Shown here piece after piece: positions 23,166 through 33,709 of a stretch of DNA of 64,000 bases. Origin of the DNA: Rachycentron canadum (Eukaryota; Chordata; Actinopteri; Carangiformes; Rachycentridae). The position numbers and the translations under genes are program-made. Each line of letters starts with the position of its first letter. Position 1 is the first letter of the stretch. The stretch spans positions 20,140,724-20,204,723 of the forward strand of contig CM076650.1 of assembly GCA_038496675.1 (NCBI GenBank), written 5' to 3'. The notes under the pieces are model-generated. The model did no database searches. It worked only from the letters and a program-made list of their open reading frames with translations, and was not told the origin of the DNA.

Positions 23166-23970
23166 GGTTTACAGTGGTAGAGCATGTAATACTGTAGCAT
23201 GGATGGAAATTGGTAGTAAGTGAAATAGAACATAACTTGTAATATTATACTTCAATACTTCAGGTTATATGACTAGTGATAAAAGCTCACTTCTTGGTTA
23301 TTGATTTAGATGATGAAGAGTTCATAAAATAATTAATTTAAAAAGAATTGGGTCAGTTCAATTAGCACCTTTAGACTGTAATAAGGAGCACATTCATAGC
23401 ACCAACCAGAGAAATTATGCTTCCTGCTTCCTTATACCTAATATTAATATATTAGGTATTATGTATATTAATATTAACATATTGCGTGATGGAATTTGAG
23501 ATATATATCTGTGCTTTACTTGTTTATTTCCATTTAAAGCTGCTCTACACTCATACTATTTAATTTATAAATAATTATTGTGCTGCAAACTTCTCTAAAT
23601 GTGTTTGACAGCTAGAAGATGTGATGATCTTATGAAATGTGATGCATCATTACAGACTGCAGCGTAACATAATTGTGATTATCCTCAGTGAAAATAATTT
23701 TCCTTTTCCTGTTATCCTGAGATCAGTTTTTTTTTTTTTTTTTTTTTTTGAGCTTGATAAACATTATGCTGCCACCTTAATCGTCCAAAGTGTTTAAGAA
23801 TTGATTTTCACTGTGATGTAGCTACTTTACTTAAATAAATTTTTCAACTTCTTTCACCTTTGTCTTTTTCAAACACAAACTGGTGATGTGAGTAGTTTTC
23901 TGTGAAAATTCACACCTTTCTACTTTCTCACCATCATTCACACTTATCAGTTAGTCTCAAAGGCTTTTAT
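23166..23970. other. AT-rich non-coding stretch
   Basis: Strongly AT-rich between 23210 and 23590, holding a small palindrome at 23434-23459 and a 23-base T run at 23727-23749. No gene recognised. Confidence 0.6.
23434..23459. repeat. AT-rich inverted repeat
   Basis: Perfect 11-base arms (ATACCTAATAT / ATATTAGGTAT) with a 4-base loop. It is followed by more ATATTAATATTA text, so AT composition explains part of it. Confidence 0.85.
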
Positions 23971-23977
23971 CTAAGGG

Positions 23978-24006
23978 TTTCTTTCTTTCTTTCTTTCTTT
24001 CTTTCT
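23978..24006. repeat. (TTTC)n microsatellite
   Basis: About seven TTTC units. The downstream TTGTTTCAG resembles a splice acceptor only because of the pyrimidine repeat. Confidence 0.95.
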
Positions 24007-24249
24007 TGTTTCAGACCTTTCCCTCGGTACAGTGGAAAACATTGTGACCCAGCACAGTATCTGCAGATCAAAGGCAGCACACACCCACAGACACATACAT
24101 AGATGGAGTTCATGTCCTGTAGCTGTCAGAAAGTTTTACAGTAACAGTAGAGGATGTGAACTGTACATGTGTACACACATGCACAGGACAAAATAATATC
24201 AGGGTTAACGCATGCAAATGATTATCAATACACTGATATTGTCATAGTC

Positions 24250-24965
24250 AGAGAAATGTCTGCTCCTGTGCACACACAAACAAGCACATGGAAGCACACA
24301 TGTGCACGTAACAGTGACATGCTTTAGCCATGTGCCATATGGAGGGAACCCACTTTTTTCCTTTGCTTGATTTCATTCCCCGTGTGAGCTGTGTCCGAGA
24401 TATTCCACAGCCCTGGGGCCTTGCCTTTGACAAGGAGAGCACATTGTTTATTTTCCCCTGCTGGCCACACATTCGCACACACTTACACACACACACACAC
24501 ACACACTCATATTAATGCGTGAACAGACAAATATGGATATACAGAGTGAACACACACAAAGACCTGCACACATAGATATTGGATAGTGTGCGCACACTAT
24601 TGGAAGTGATAGCACATTTTGACCATACATAAGTGAAGACCTACGCACATGCATGCACACTCAAACATGCTGTCACAGTCACACACACACACATGCACGC
24701 ACACAAACATTGTCCCTGGCCTGGCCAGAGCAGGCAGGGTCAGCGGCAGGGCAGCCTGTACCGCTGCACATCTCTGTTATTCATCCATGTCATTCAGGCC
24801 AGGATCACAAGGGAGGGGTGGAGTGGTGGATGGAAGGGAAGGAGAGGCTTGCACGGCTTACATTCAACCCCCACGCTGTTGCCCTCTGCTCACCCATTGC
24901 CTCTAGCGGAGGCCACCCCCCACCCCTCTTCCTCCTCCTCTTCACATACACACACACACGCAACA
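24250..24965. repeat. CA-rich cryptically simple region
   Basis: About 700 bases in which ACAC/CACA/CATGCACA words recur, with a perfect (CA)n core at 24484-24507 and shorter CA runs at 24681-24692 and 24947-24960. Frames through it (up to 182 codons) are His/Thr rich artefacts. Confidence 0.8.
24882..24895 (-). promoter_or_regulatory. CTCF-like site (weak)
   Basis: The minus strand reads GAGCAGAGGGCAAC, matching the CTCF core AGCAGAGGGCA but lacking the preferred leading CC. Confidence 0.25.
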
Positions 24966-26690
24966 CACAAATATGCACAAACTTCTTCCCTCCTCTCCCA
25001 CCTCAGCCCCCAGGCCCCAGTCCCTGCTCCTCCAGCATGGGTCAGTGCTAAAGAGGACACATGGCAAAGGACAGATAGACCCAAGGCTGCCTGGACCCCA
25101 TCGGACCTGGCCAGGGAGGGAGGAGGAACGACAGAAAAGCAGCAGCACCAAGTGTGTGTTTGTGAGCATATGTGTGCATGATTTGTTTCAATCACAAGAA
25201 TTTGACTGATCAGGATCCAAGTCTAAGAAACCTTTGGTTCTGCAGACGTCCAGCGCAGGTTAAAAACAAACATTCAATGTACTCCACAGAAACAATGTTT
25301 GTTGAATATAACACGGGTTTATAATAACAACTATTCCCTGTCATAATATGTACAGAGCCTGATGAAGTCTGCCAGCAGAGCCTAACAAAGCAATTACTTC
25401 CACTGATAAGGCAAACATATCTGTTATGTGCCACTAGCCTGCTTGTACTAATTGATGGAGAAACACACACAAACATATGCACACACACACACAAACACAG
25501 AGTGTCTCTGGAGTGTGAAGATGAGCGCGTCATTAGGGGAAGCTCACATGCATTTCAGAGGAGTGCCACTAATCCAGCATGAAATTCAATTTAAAACTTG
25601 GAGCGCGTCTCGTTCCCCTGCTTCGATACAGCGCCAGATACCAACAGAAGACGGAGAGCCATGGCTACTGAGCCGAGCACGCGGTGGTGTGTCCGCAGTT
25701 ATAAACACACAAGTACCTCAAGTAAACAAACACATGGAAAATGTGTTGTGTTGTGGGTGCTTGGTTTATTTTCTGGATTCATTGTACGGCTTGAAATGTT
25801 TCATGGCTGTTTTTATCTTTGGTCTTGCTCTCTTTTCTAAGTCGCTCATCAGACAGTCATTACCATCAGACAGTAATAAATTAGGTAAATACTGCTCATG
25901 CTAAACAGAATAAAACTAACCCTGGGGAAAACCTTGGCTACCTTTATGCTCTGAATGGCATCGGATCATCACTTAACAATAACAAGCACATTGAAGCAAC
26001 ACTTTTCATGGTTGCCAAGGCGTTTCTTTGCAAGATAAAATTGCTGTTTGAAAAAAAACAATGGGTGAAAAATGACCTGTCAGTCAGCAGCCCCCTCCAA
26101 CAATACCGCCGCTGGCCCCACCACTCTTTATGTTCAGGCAGAAAACGGGGCCCCCTTCAATCCCAGAGTCCGAGGTTAAAGGTCAGCATGGACCTCTGGA
26201 CATATCCTATGATAATACCCCAGGCTATGTCATGTGAGGAAGGGTTTGGGGGGGGCGTGATTCCTACCAAAGAAAGAGAAAGAAATAGACCGACTTATGA
26301 GAGAGAGATGAGAAGTAAAAAGCTTGCATTTAGGAAGGACTGGAAGGCACAGATCATGAGATCAGCATGCAGGTCATCTGTTTTGAAATCCATTTACACG
26401 ATTCATGCCTTGGGTTGTCAAGTCCATACTGCTCCCCCCCCTCCCCACCCCCCATCCGAACCCTTACAGTGTTTTCCTTCTCCACCGCAGCCCTTTCTGG
26501 CTTTCCATAATTAAAGAGAACATTTTGACTGGGAGCTACAAGAAAATGGCTGCCACATTTGGTGTAGAAGGGCTAAGAGCGTATGATGGGACAAAGATGA
26601 GTTTTATCCCACGGTGCTGAACATAGGACCTCGTCATTATCTTTAAGAAATGCTGCTTGTTATGGACAGACAACACAACAGGCTGATGCT
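24966..26690. other. Non-coding stretch with a CpG patch
   Basis: Mostly plain. Positions 25523-25695 hold about 12 CpGs, including GAGCGCGTC twice (25523-25531 and 25602-25610). No exon or promoter core was recognised. C-rich text occurs at 26432-26455. Confidence 0.45.
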
Positions 26691-26691
26691 G

Positions 26692-26739
26692 ACACGCACA
26701 CACGTGCACACACGCACACACACACACACACGCACACAC
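26692..26739. repeat. Interrupted (CA)n microsatellite
   Basis: CA units broken by CG and GTG steps, with a perfect core near 26715-26730. Confidence 0.95.
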
Positions 26740-26751
26740 TGCCCTTGTTGT

Positions 26752-26815
26752 CAATTTACCCAAAGTTTTGGGTGAATTGGTGCTGTTGGATTCACCCAAA
26801 GTTTTGGGTGAATTG
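26752..26815. repeat. Tandem pair of near-perfect palindromes
   Basis: The half-site ATTCACCCAAA and its inverse TTTGGGTGAAT occur in two adjacent palindromes (26752-26779 and 26790-26815) separated by about 10 bases. The second has perfect 11-base arms around a 2-base centre, and the first differs by one T for C in the left arm. The four alternating arms can pair in several ways. Confidence 0.9.
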
Positions 26816-26819
26816 ACTT

Positions 26820-28430
26820 ATTTTCTCCTTTAATGCTAATATTTCATCTAGATAGTACAGATGTAGCACTCTATTCATACATGCATTCAGATCACCAATG
26901 GACAGTTAGATGGTTAACTGTCTCTTTGACATTTATAGACTTTATCCGGGATGTAGCCCATTGTAAAAAGTGGAGGTAATTCAAAATAGCACAGGGCCAC
27001 ATTGCATGACTTGACTTAAAAAAATGCTGTGTATATAAAGTGAGAAGAGTTGGTCCGAAGTTTTAATGGTAAAAAAGTGACTTTGTGCCACACATGCTGC
27101 GTATGTTCTACAAATATTAGGTTGTGAATGAGAAGGAAAGAGGTCCAGATGAAAATGACGCTATTGGCAAAAACAGTTGTCTTGGCCATTTTGTATTTTA
27201 CTTTGTAACCTCAGCTTGTCATGTTCCAGTCTACTGTTAATTTGGGTTATTTCACATGGGATTGGACTCTTTCCTTTGGCTCAACTTTTTCTCAACTGTT
27301 GAACTTTCATACTCCTGCACAAAACCGCAATAAGCACCGTATTACATCACAGATACGTGTTGCAGTCATAGCTGTTGGAGTGTAAAATAAAGTGGTAAAA
27401 ATATTCACAGTGTACACTTAAGTAAGTGTGGATTTTCAGATGGGCATTTATTGAATGGGACTTTCATTAGCATTTCTTAGCTTTTGTGATGGTACACCAG
27501 CCTCATTAGTTTAGCTCAAACCTGTAACTGACTATGGATAAGTGGCCTACCACATACACAACACATACAACCTCACATCAGATAACTCAAAGTATCACTT
27601 TAAACAGACAACATTTTTACTGCACAATTTCAGCTCATATTTGTATCTATTCACTCTATATTTGTGTTGCTGCCTGACCAATTTTGGTTTTAATTTAGCA
27701 GGGTTTGATTATCTTTCTCTTTCAGTCTCTACCAGAATACAATGAAGTTGTGTAAGAGTTTCTTTGAGGCACTCAAAGCATTGAAAAATTACATTCAATA
27801 CATTTAACATTCACATTTCTGTGAAGAATCAATTTTCTGGTTCCTCTGGATAATCTGCAGAACAGACACTGATCAGTTTTCATTAGAACTACTTTCTACC
27901 AAATAGATACAAAGCTATTGACATCCAGGTCAGCAGAGTGAAACTGGAACATATTTAACAATTAGATGTTTTTGCCCAACTTTTTTTTTAAGATAAAAAA
28001 ATAAAGTTTTATGAAAACCAGAAACAAAATTCTATTCACCTGCATTGTCTTGGTGTTGGCATCAGCAATGTCAGAGGAAAATTCTTTAAAACCTGAGCAC
28101 AGTATGAAACCAAAACTATTTATGTCGCTGTATACTGGAAGAAGTAAATCTGTTTTTTATTTATTTATTTTTTTTTTTTTTAAGAAACCCGAACTTACTC
28201 ACATGCTTCATTTTCATTCCCATCTTGGTAATTTGAAAGGTTTGGTCATAAAGTGTGTGACACATTGTCTTCTTTTTCTTGGCCTCAATGTCTCCCAATG
28301 TCTTCACTGCCTATGTGAGGTGATGGTGAACAATGGCCATGCTAATAAATAAAAAAAGCAGGCTATCAACCGTCACTGCTTTGCCTTGCTCTCTCTCATC
28401 ACATGACCCACATGCTGGATGACATGTCAC
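26820..28430. other. AT-rich non-coding stretch
   Basis: No gene recognised. T run at about 28167-28180. Small frames near 27542-27745 and 28011-28352 have no recognisable domain. Confidence 0.55.
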
Positions 28431-28434
28431 AGCT

Positions 28435-28515
28435 AGCGTGGCCTCATTTGCATAAGACAATCACCCCTTTCGGACCCAGGGCACAAATGTTGTCTAGACG
28501 ACATGCATCAGGCGG
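28435..28515. promoter_or_regulatory. Octamer-containing patch (candidate)
   Basis: ATTTGCAT (POU octamer) at 28446-28453 lies in CCTCATTTGCATAAGACAAT, followed by GTCTAGACGAC. High complexity, flanked by simple repeats. Weak evidence. Confidence 0.15.
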
Positions 28516-28526
28516 ATGAACCCCCA

Positions 28527-28555
28527 GACACACACACACACACACACATATATAT
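28527..28555. repeat. (CA)n-(TA)n compound microsatellite
   Basis: About 11 CA units run directly into four TA units. Confidence 0.95.
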
Positions 28556-28559
28556 GCCT

Positions 28560-30425
28560 TGCCTTAAACCCACCCACACAGATCCATGCATAAACACCTA
28601 TATCTATATCTATGTGCATCCATTCATTCACACAGACACATGCATGTCGCTTCAAACACCCCAGACGGAGCCTCCAGCCAGGGTAAGACTATAAATTAGC
28701 TCCAGGTCTGCCTCGGCTTGATTCACATGCTGTGTTATTATGGTGTGGTGGATCAGGCATGAGAATGTACTAAATACATCACACACATGCAAATCCTTAC
28801 TGATGGAATGACAGGACAGCCCAGCCAGTCAATTAGATATGTATATCGCTCCTTAGTTTGGAGATTATGCGATTATTCTGGTCTGTGTGCCATGGAGGGT
28901 CAAAGGGACAGTTCCTTTGATATGAGATATGTGTTGATGTGACAACAATGACTGTTGACAGTGCGTGCAATTATGTGTATTTCACTGTGTGCGCCTGCAT
29001 GTGTGTGTTAAATACGTAGAAGTTATGAGTGTGTGTGTTGGAGCAGTGTGGTGGCCAGTGTCCCCTGGTTGTTTGATGTATGTATTAGTCCAGATGTAAT
29101 GAATGTGGCAGCAGCAGGATGGGTCTCTGGAGAGCTGATTATATCTGTTTGTCATCTGTGGTGAGGGTGATCCTGTGACACCAGGAACAACTACACAGCC
29201 TCTGTCTTCTGATGTGGGCACCGGAAATGTATGTGTGTATGTGTGTGTGTGTGTGTATATGTGTTTGTGTGAAAAATTTACTTCAAGTGCTTTGCATACA
29301 ACAGAGAGATACTCACACACAGCACGGTGCAGCTGTCACAGTGTGATATGTTAGTATATAAATTTGCATGTGTGGACTTGACTTCCTGTCCTGTGTTTCG
29401 TCTCTCCAAAAGTGGCACCAAACATCTGTCTGCTGTCACTGTGGCCACACTAATGGTGCGGGGCGTTGGCATTAGTGCTGAGGCAAAGGAAGGCAGAGAG
29501 AAAGAGGGATGGCCACTAGGGAAATAGAACAAAACGAGAGACGGCAAGAGGAAAGACGGAGAGATGGCCACAGAAAAACATGTGGGTCACTTTGCCACTG
29601 TCCAAAAGGGTCTCATTTATCCTCCCCCTCTTTCCCCCACATGGCCAGAGGGCAAACTACAGCTCTACAATGAGACAGCATCGCCTCTGTCAGGACAAGA
29701 GCAGAAGTGACTGTCAGAGCTGTTGCTGCAGACAGGAGTTAGTTATTGTTGGCTGAGGGTGTATGCTATAACTCACCATGGCAGGCCAGGCTTGTCTTGG
29801 CTCCAGCAGCTTGCAGCAGCACTAATCAACACCTTGCTATTCACACACTAAGCTAGCAGTCATTAACACATATTCAACTTGTTTGCATATGTCAGCACTT
29901 TGCAATAGAGCTGGTTTCTTCAGCAAATAAAAAAATGGTAGTTTACCAAAATATCTGTATTATTGTCAGCCTTCAAACACATAGAAGCCAACTTTCTTTA
30001 GAAGTCATGGAGGTGACTTATTAATAAGAAAATGTCAACCTAAATTTATATATCTTAAGATTTTTTATCATATAAAGCTACATTTTTGATACTATATATG
30101 ACCTGCTTTTACAGTGTTGTAGCCTTTACATGTAATTATTCTCATTAGTTCTGTTTATTGCATTATTAGTGACAGAGTTCATCTTTTGGGGGCTGGATTT
30201 AAAAAGCCTAGACATGCACAAGGGGTTCGCAAGAAGCAATGCATGGACATATTAAGTGAAATTTGTAAGGTAAGGATGCATTGCATGCATGCAATTTGTG
30301 CGCATGTGTCAGGTAATGACTTAATTTAAAGAGTGAATGAGTCAGTCCACAGCATTTAGAAGAAACATAATTACGTCAGCACAGCTATATAGGGATTTCT
30401 TAACAAAACCAGAGTCTGCTCAAAG
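28560..30425. other. Non-coding stretch, no gene seen
   Basis: Contains an interrupted (GT)n at 29229-29271 and TG-rich text around 28975-29040. AT-rich from 29930 to 30130. No gene, RNA or family recognised. Confidence 0.55.
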
Positions 30426-30429
30426 CACA

Positions 30430-30445
30430 TTTCCCCCTAGTGGTT
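30430..30445 (-). promoter_or_regulatory. CTCF-like site
   Basis: The minus strand reads CCACTAGGGGGAA, identical to the CTCF core CCACTAGGGGGC except for the final C. Orientation is minus. Flanking upstream module not assessed. Confidence 0.35.
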
Positions 30446-30539
30446 GTATATCTGAAATTTGTATTGTTAAAACATCCTTAGTGCTACTGTCTACAACCAT
30501 ATGTGTTGCCAAATCTACTAGAACTTAGTATTATAGCTT

Positions 30540-30680
30540 TAAAGGGTCAGTATACTTTTTTTTCATACCTCTATTGTTATCTGGCTATGCAGTTAGTTTT
30601 TTGTCCATGGAATTTCAGTTAGAGCTAACCAGGTTTTTCCTTTTTCATGAGGAGTTCAAACACATGCAGAAGAGAGACTG
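30540..30680. repeat. Possible decayed interspersed repeat
   Basis: TTTAAAGGGTCAGTATAC followed by T-rich text resembles the 5' end of common fish repeats that begin 'TAAAGGGTCAGTTCAC'. Only the first part is recognisable. Confidence 0.25.
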
Positions 30681-30689
30681 GCTCCCCCA

Positions 30690-31208
30690 GGCTAAGGATG
30701 GCCTAAATTATGTGCATCAAAATCTGTATTAAACATGTCATTGTCACTCCACTTCCACAGTGTTTTATGGTTGTCTGGCAACATGGTGAAAGGGACACAA
30801 AGAGGCAAATCACTGCTGATGTTTTGTCACATGGTGTTGAGAAACTTATGGAAGTGGTTATGGAGGTAATTTGCTTTGTTTTTTTGTCATGCTCAAGTGC
30901 TTCAGGACAGAACAGTCAATTGAAAGATCTTCTTTCCAACCACTACACCATCATGCTATTCCGAACTACCTCTTTACCGCTTCTTCCCAGGGAGCCTTTG
31001 GGTGGATACTGTTGAGCCTGGATTAGCGCTGCTTGTTCACGCACACAAACACATGCACACGCATATACATAAACCTGCATATGCACCAATAGTCTTGTTT
31101 TATCCACGGCTTCAGTGAGAGAAACCACTCTTTAATCATTTCATAAGATCATTTGCCTGGCAGATACGCCTCAGGCTTTTCCCATTACCCCTGGCCGCCT
31201 TGACCTAG

Positions 31209-31261
<53 letters not shown>

Positions 31262-32425
31262 AGTATGAAAGAAAGAGAGAGAGAATGTGATTGTGGTCGA
31301 TGGAGAAAAGACCAATAGCTGTAAGTCCATGGATGACCGTGTCCAGCAGTGGCTTAAATGCAAATGGGTAACCAGACAAGCCAACATATGCATGAAGCAA
31401 CGTGAACTGAAACAGTAAAGCTTCCATCTGTGTTTTACTGTACCAGCCCTCTGAAATGTACACACACAATTCATTAACATGGACAGTTGTTTGCTTATGC
31501 ATGACACATGTGCAAAATAAGTACAGTAGAGACAATATAAAACAAACTACACAAGATGGCACAGGATACAGACATTAAATTTAAAATAACTTATTTCCAT
31601 GGTGGACCTGGCCTGCCCCAAATAATAACAACAACAACTGTTGGGCCAATGCTACTTGGCTGCCCAAAAGTAGTAACATGCAGATTAAATATTAATTATC
31701 ATTAACCCTATCTCTTCTTTCTCTTCTCTTCTCTTTATGTAGAAATTAAGAGTATGGTTTTTACAGTTAATCTTCTGATTTGGTTTGTATGCTTATTTGC
31801 TTTGTATTCACCACACAACTGGTTTGTGTGCTGAAAAAGAAATCTTAAAACGTTGCCATAGTGTCTCTTTAGGCAAACATTTCATCCTAAATGGCAAACA
31901 CTTGGCAGATACATAGAGAAATTACAGTAATGAGCAAACAACAGTCATTGTGTTAAAAAAAATTGCTAGGATTCTGAGCAACTTTACTTTATATCAACTT
32001 TGTGCAATTAAACTTAAATGCAACTACATGTCCAAGGCAAGAATTATGTTTTGAAAGAAACATAATGCTGCCATGATCACATTTTCTTTTTCACATTTTA
32101 GTTGCAAAATATTCACATTGAACATATCTGCCAAACATTTCCCACAAAATCTGCTCACTGCAATGAAAGCAGGTTTCTTGGTTTTTATAGTTATGGTTAT
32201 GCAATTCAAAGCACCAGGTCAAGGCAAGGGAAAGACCATGGTCAATGCAAACTTTAAGCATGGGGCAAGAGTCATTCACTTTTTTGTTACATAACCAAAA
32301 CTCTAACCTTTTCTTGACCTTAGAGCAGTTATAATGAATATTTTTATATAACAATTTATCTAATGACAATGCAAAAACAATTACAACATAAAAGTGAGAC
32401 ATTACCTAAATCTGTAGCTCTCCTC
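30690..32425. other. Non-coding stretch with long (GT)n
   Basis: Apart from the microsatellite at 31211-31259, no gene is recognised. AAATATTAATTATCATTAACC near 31686 is a local homeodomain-like run. Confidence 0.5.
31211..31259. repeat. (TG)n microsatellite
   Basis: About 24 perfect TG units, followed by a short GA/GAAA-rich tail to about 31285. The 125-codon minus frame through it is an artefact (Thr-His repeats). Confidence 0.98.
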
Positions 32426-32429
32426 AATT

Positions 32430-32760
32430 TAACTTCAAGGGAGCTCATTTTAGCTCATTGGTTAGCTGTTTGCAAATGCACTGTTTTGGGAGACTTACTG
32501 TCCTCCAACACACTGTACACTACATGCTCTGCACCAAACCATAGACAGACACCTACATTATAAGCTCAATAGCAAATTTAATGTTGGCTAAGTCTGCATT
32601 TCGCAGCTAAAGAACCAGATATTACCCTCTGGGGTTGGTGGAGACCAAAAGCAGAGCAAAAATGAGAGTGAATCTGTTACTCACATTTGCCAGGATACTA
32701 CTGGATATATTCATAGGCAATTGTTTGCTAACAAATTTGCTTCATCAACCTAAGATGATG
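32430..32760 (+). repeat. Decayed fish interspersed repeat
   Basis: TTTTAGCTCATTGGTTAGCTG, TTTGGGAGACTTAC, and AAAGAACCAGATATTACCCT then GTTGGTGGAGACC (to about 32645) match a high-copy percomorph repeat I know from memory. The 142-codon frame starting at 32635 begins inside this repeat and has no recognisable domain, so it is not called as a gene. Confidence 0.55.
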
Positions 32761-32764
32761 TGCA

Positions 32765-33575
32765 AATTCAATGTTCTCAACTTGACCCTAAGTGGCAAAA
32801 AAATAATTGCAGGCTTAACCAAGTTAAAAACATATAATAGCCTAATTTGTAATATACCTCAAGTAATCATTCAGTCTGTCCACCCTAAGATAGCAGCAGA
32901 CGTGAGATACCATGCAAGACTCTTACTAGCTACTAGCAAGCTAATAGCAAATCAACCAATGCTAATGATGGCATGCAAATTTCTTGATGTGAAGGAGTGT
33001 ACAAATCAGATATTTGTATTTATTTTATCCATATCTTCTTGTTGTCACTGGGTAAAAACCTAGATACATGATTTCAAAGGTCACAGATTCCTAATGTAAG
33101 CTGAAGATACAGTATAATAGCCCACTGATCAATTTAACACCAGCAAGAAAAACAAGATTCAGATGGTCTATTATCACTTTAAAAGGCTGCTGTACAAATG
33201 AGGTCTTACAGTGGATCATCATGTCCATATAGACATTAATTTGCAGCAATGCTTCTGTGATGCATATTTATAAGCTAGCTTGTGGTGCTACATCAGTCAC
33301 TGAGATGCTTAGTTTTATATGCGCATGATGTCTTTGGGGGACTGTCAACAAAAGGCCCTCATAAGTATAAACAAAGCAAAAATATGGGTGTTTCTATATT
33401 TTATCTGGCCAGACAAGAGAAGGAAATCATTAGGCTATGATATTACTTATGTTCAGACCATATGTCTAATGTTCACTCATGTGGCCTTATGAATTAACAT
33501 GATTAGAACAAAAGATCTGCATAAACAATATGTTACCTTCTACTGCGCACACACAACCAATTTACCTTATAAATG
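32765..33575. other. AT-rich non-coding stretch
   Basis: Possibly the tail of the preceding repeat (CTAGCTACTAGCAAGCTAAT near 32928 is typical fish-repeat text). No gene recognised. Confidence 0.45.
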
Positions 33576-33580
33576 GACAG

Positions 33581-33701
33581 AATGAGCAGGCAGCAGGGAG
33601 TGGTCAACCATCCAAGACCTCTGGTACAGTCAGCCCAGCTCCTGCCCGCTTGCCTCAGGACAGCAGAGTGATGGATGGAGGAGCTGTGTGTTGGGGAGGA
33701 G
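33581..33701 (+). other. Weak candidate exon with strong donor
   Basis: An open frame ends at GGAG/GTGAGTATG (junction 33701/33702), a near-consensus 5' splice site. The 5' border, AAATGGACAG/AATG, is a poor acceptor with no pyrimidine tract. The 121-base segment is GC-richer than its surroundings and translates to a Ser/Pro/Gly-rich peptide (containing SGTVSPAPARLPQDSR) that I do not recognise. One such segment can arise by chance in 64 kb. Confidence 0.15.
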
Positions 33702-33709
33702 GTGAGTAT

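Noticed and set aside
23978..24060. Apparent splice acceptor after (TTTC)n
   Set aside because: The pyrimidine tract is the microsatellite itself; the downstream segment soon hits stops in the better frames.
24633..25181. 182-codon + strand frame, longest gap-free frame
   Set aside because: His/Thr-rich from CA-rich DNA, overlapped by two other + frames and an antisense frame; no family match.
32635..33063. 142-codon + strand frame
   Set aside because: Begins inside a recognisable fish repeat and has no known domain or upstream gene signals.
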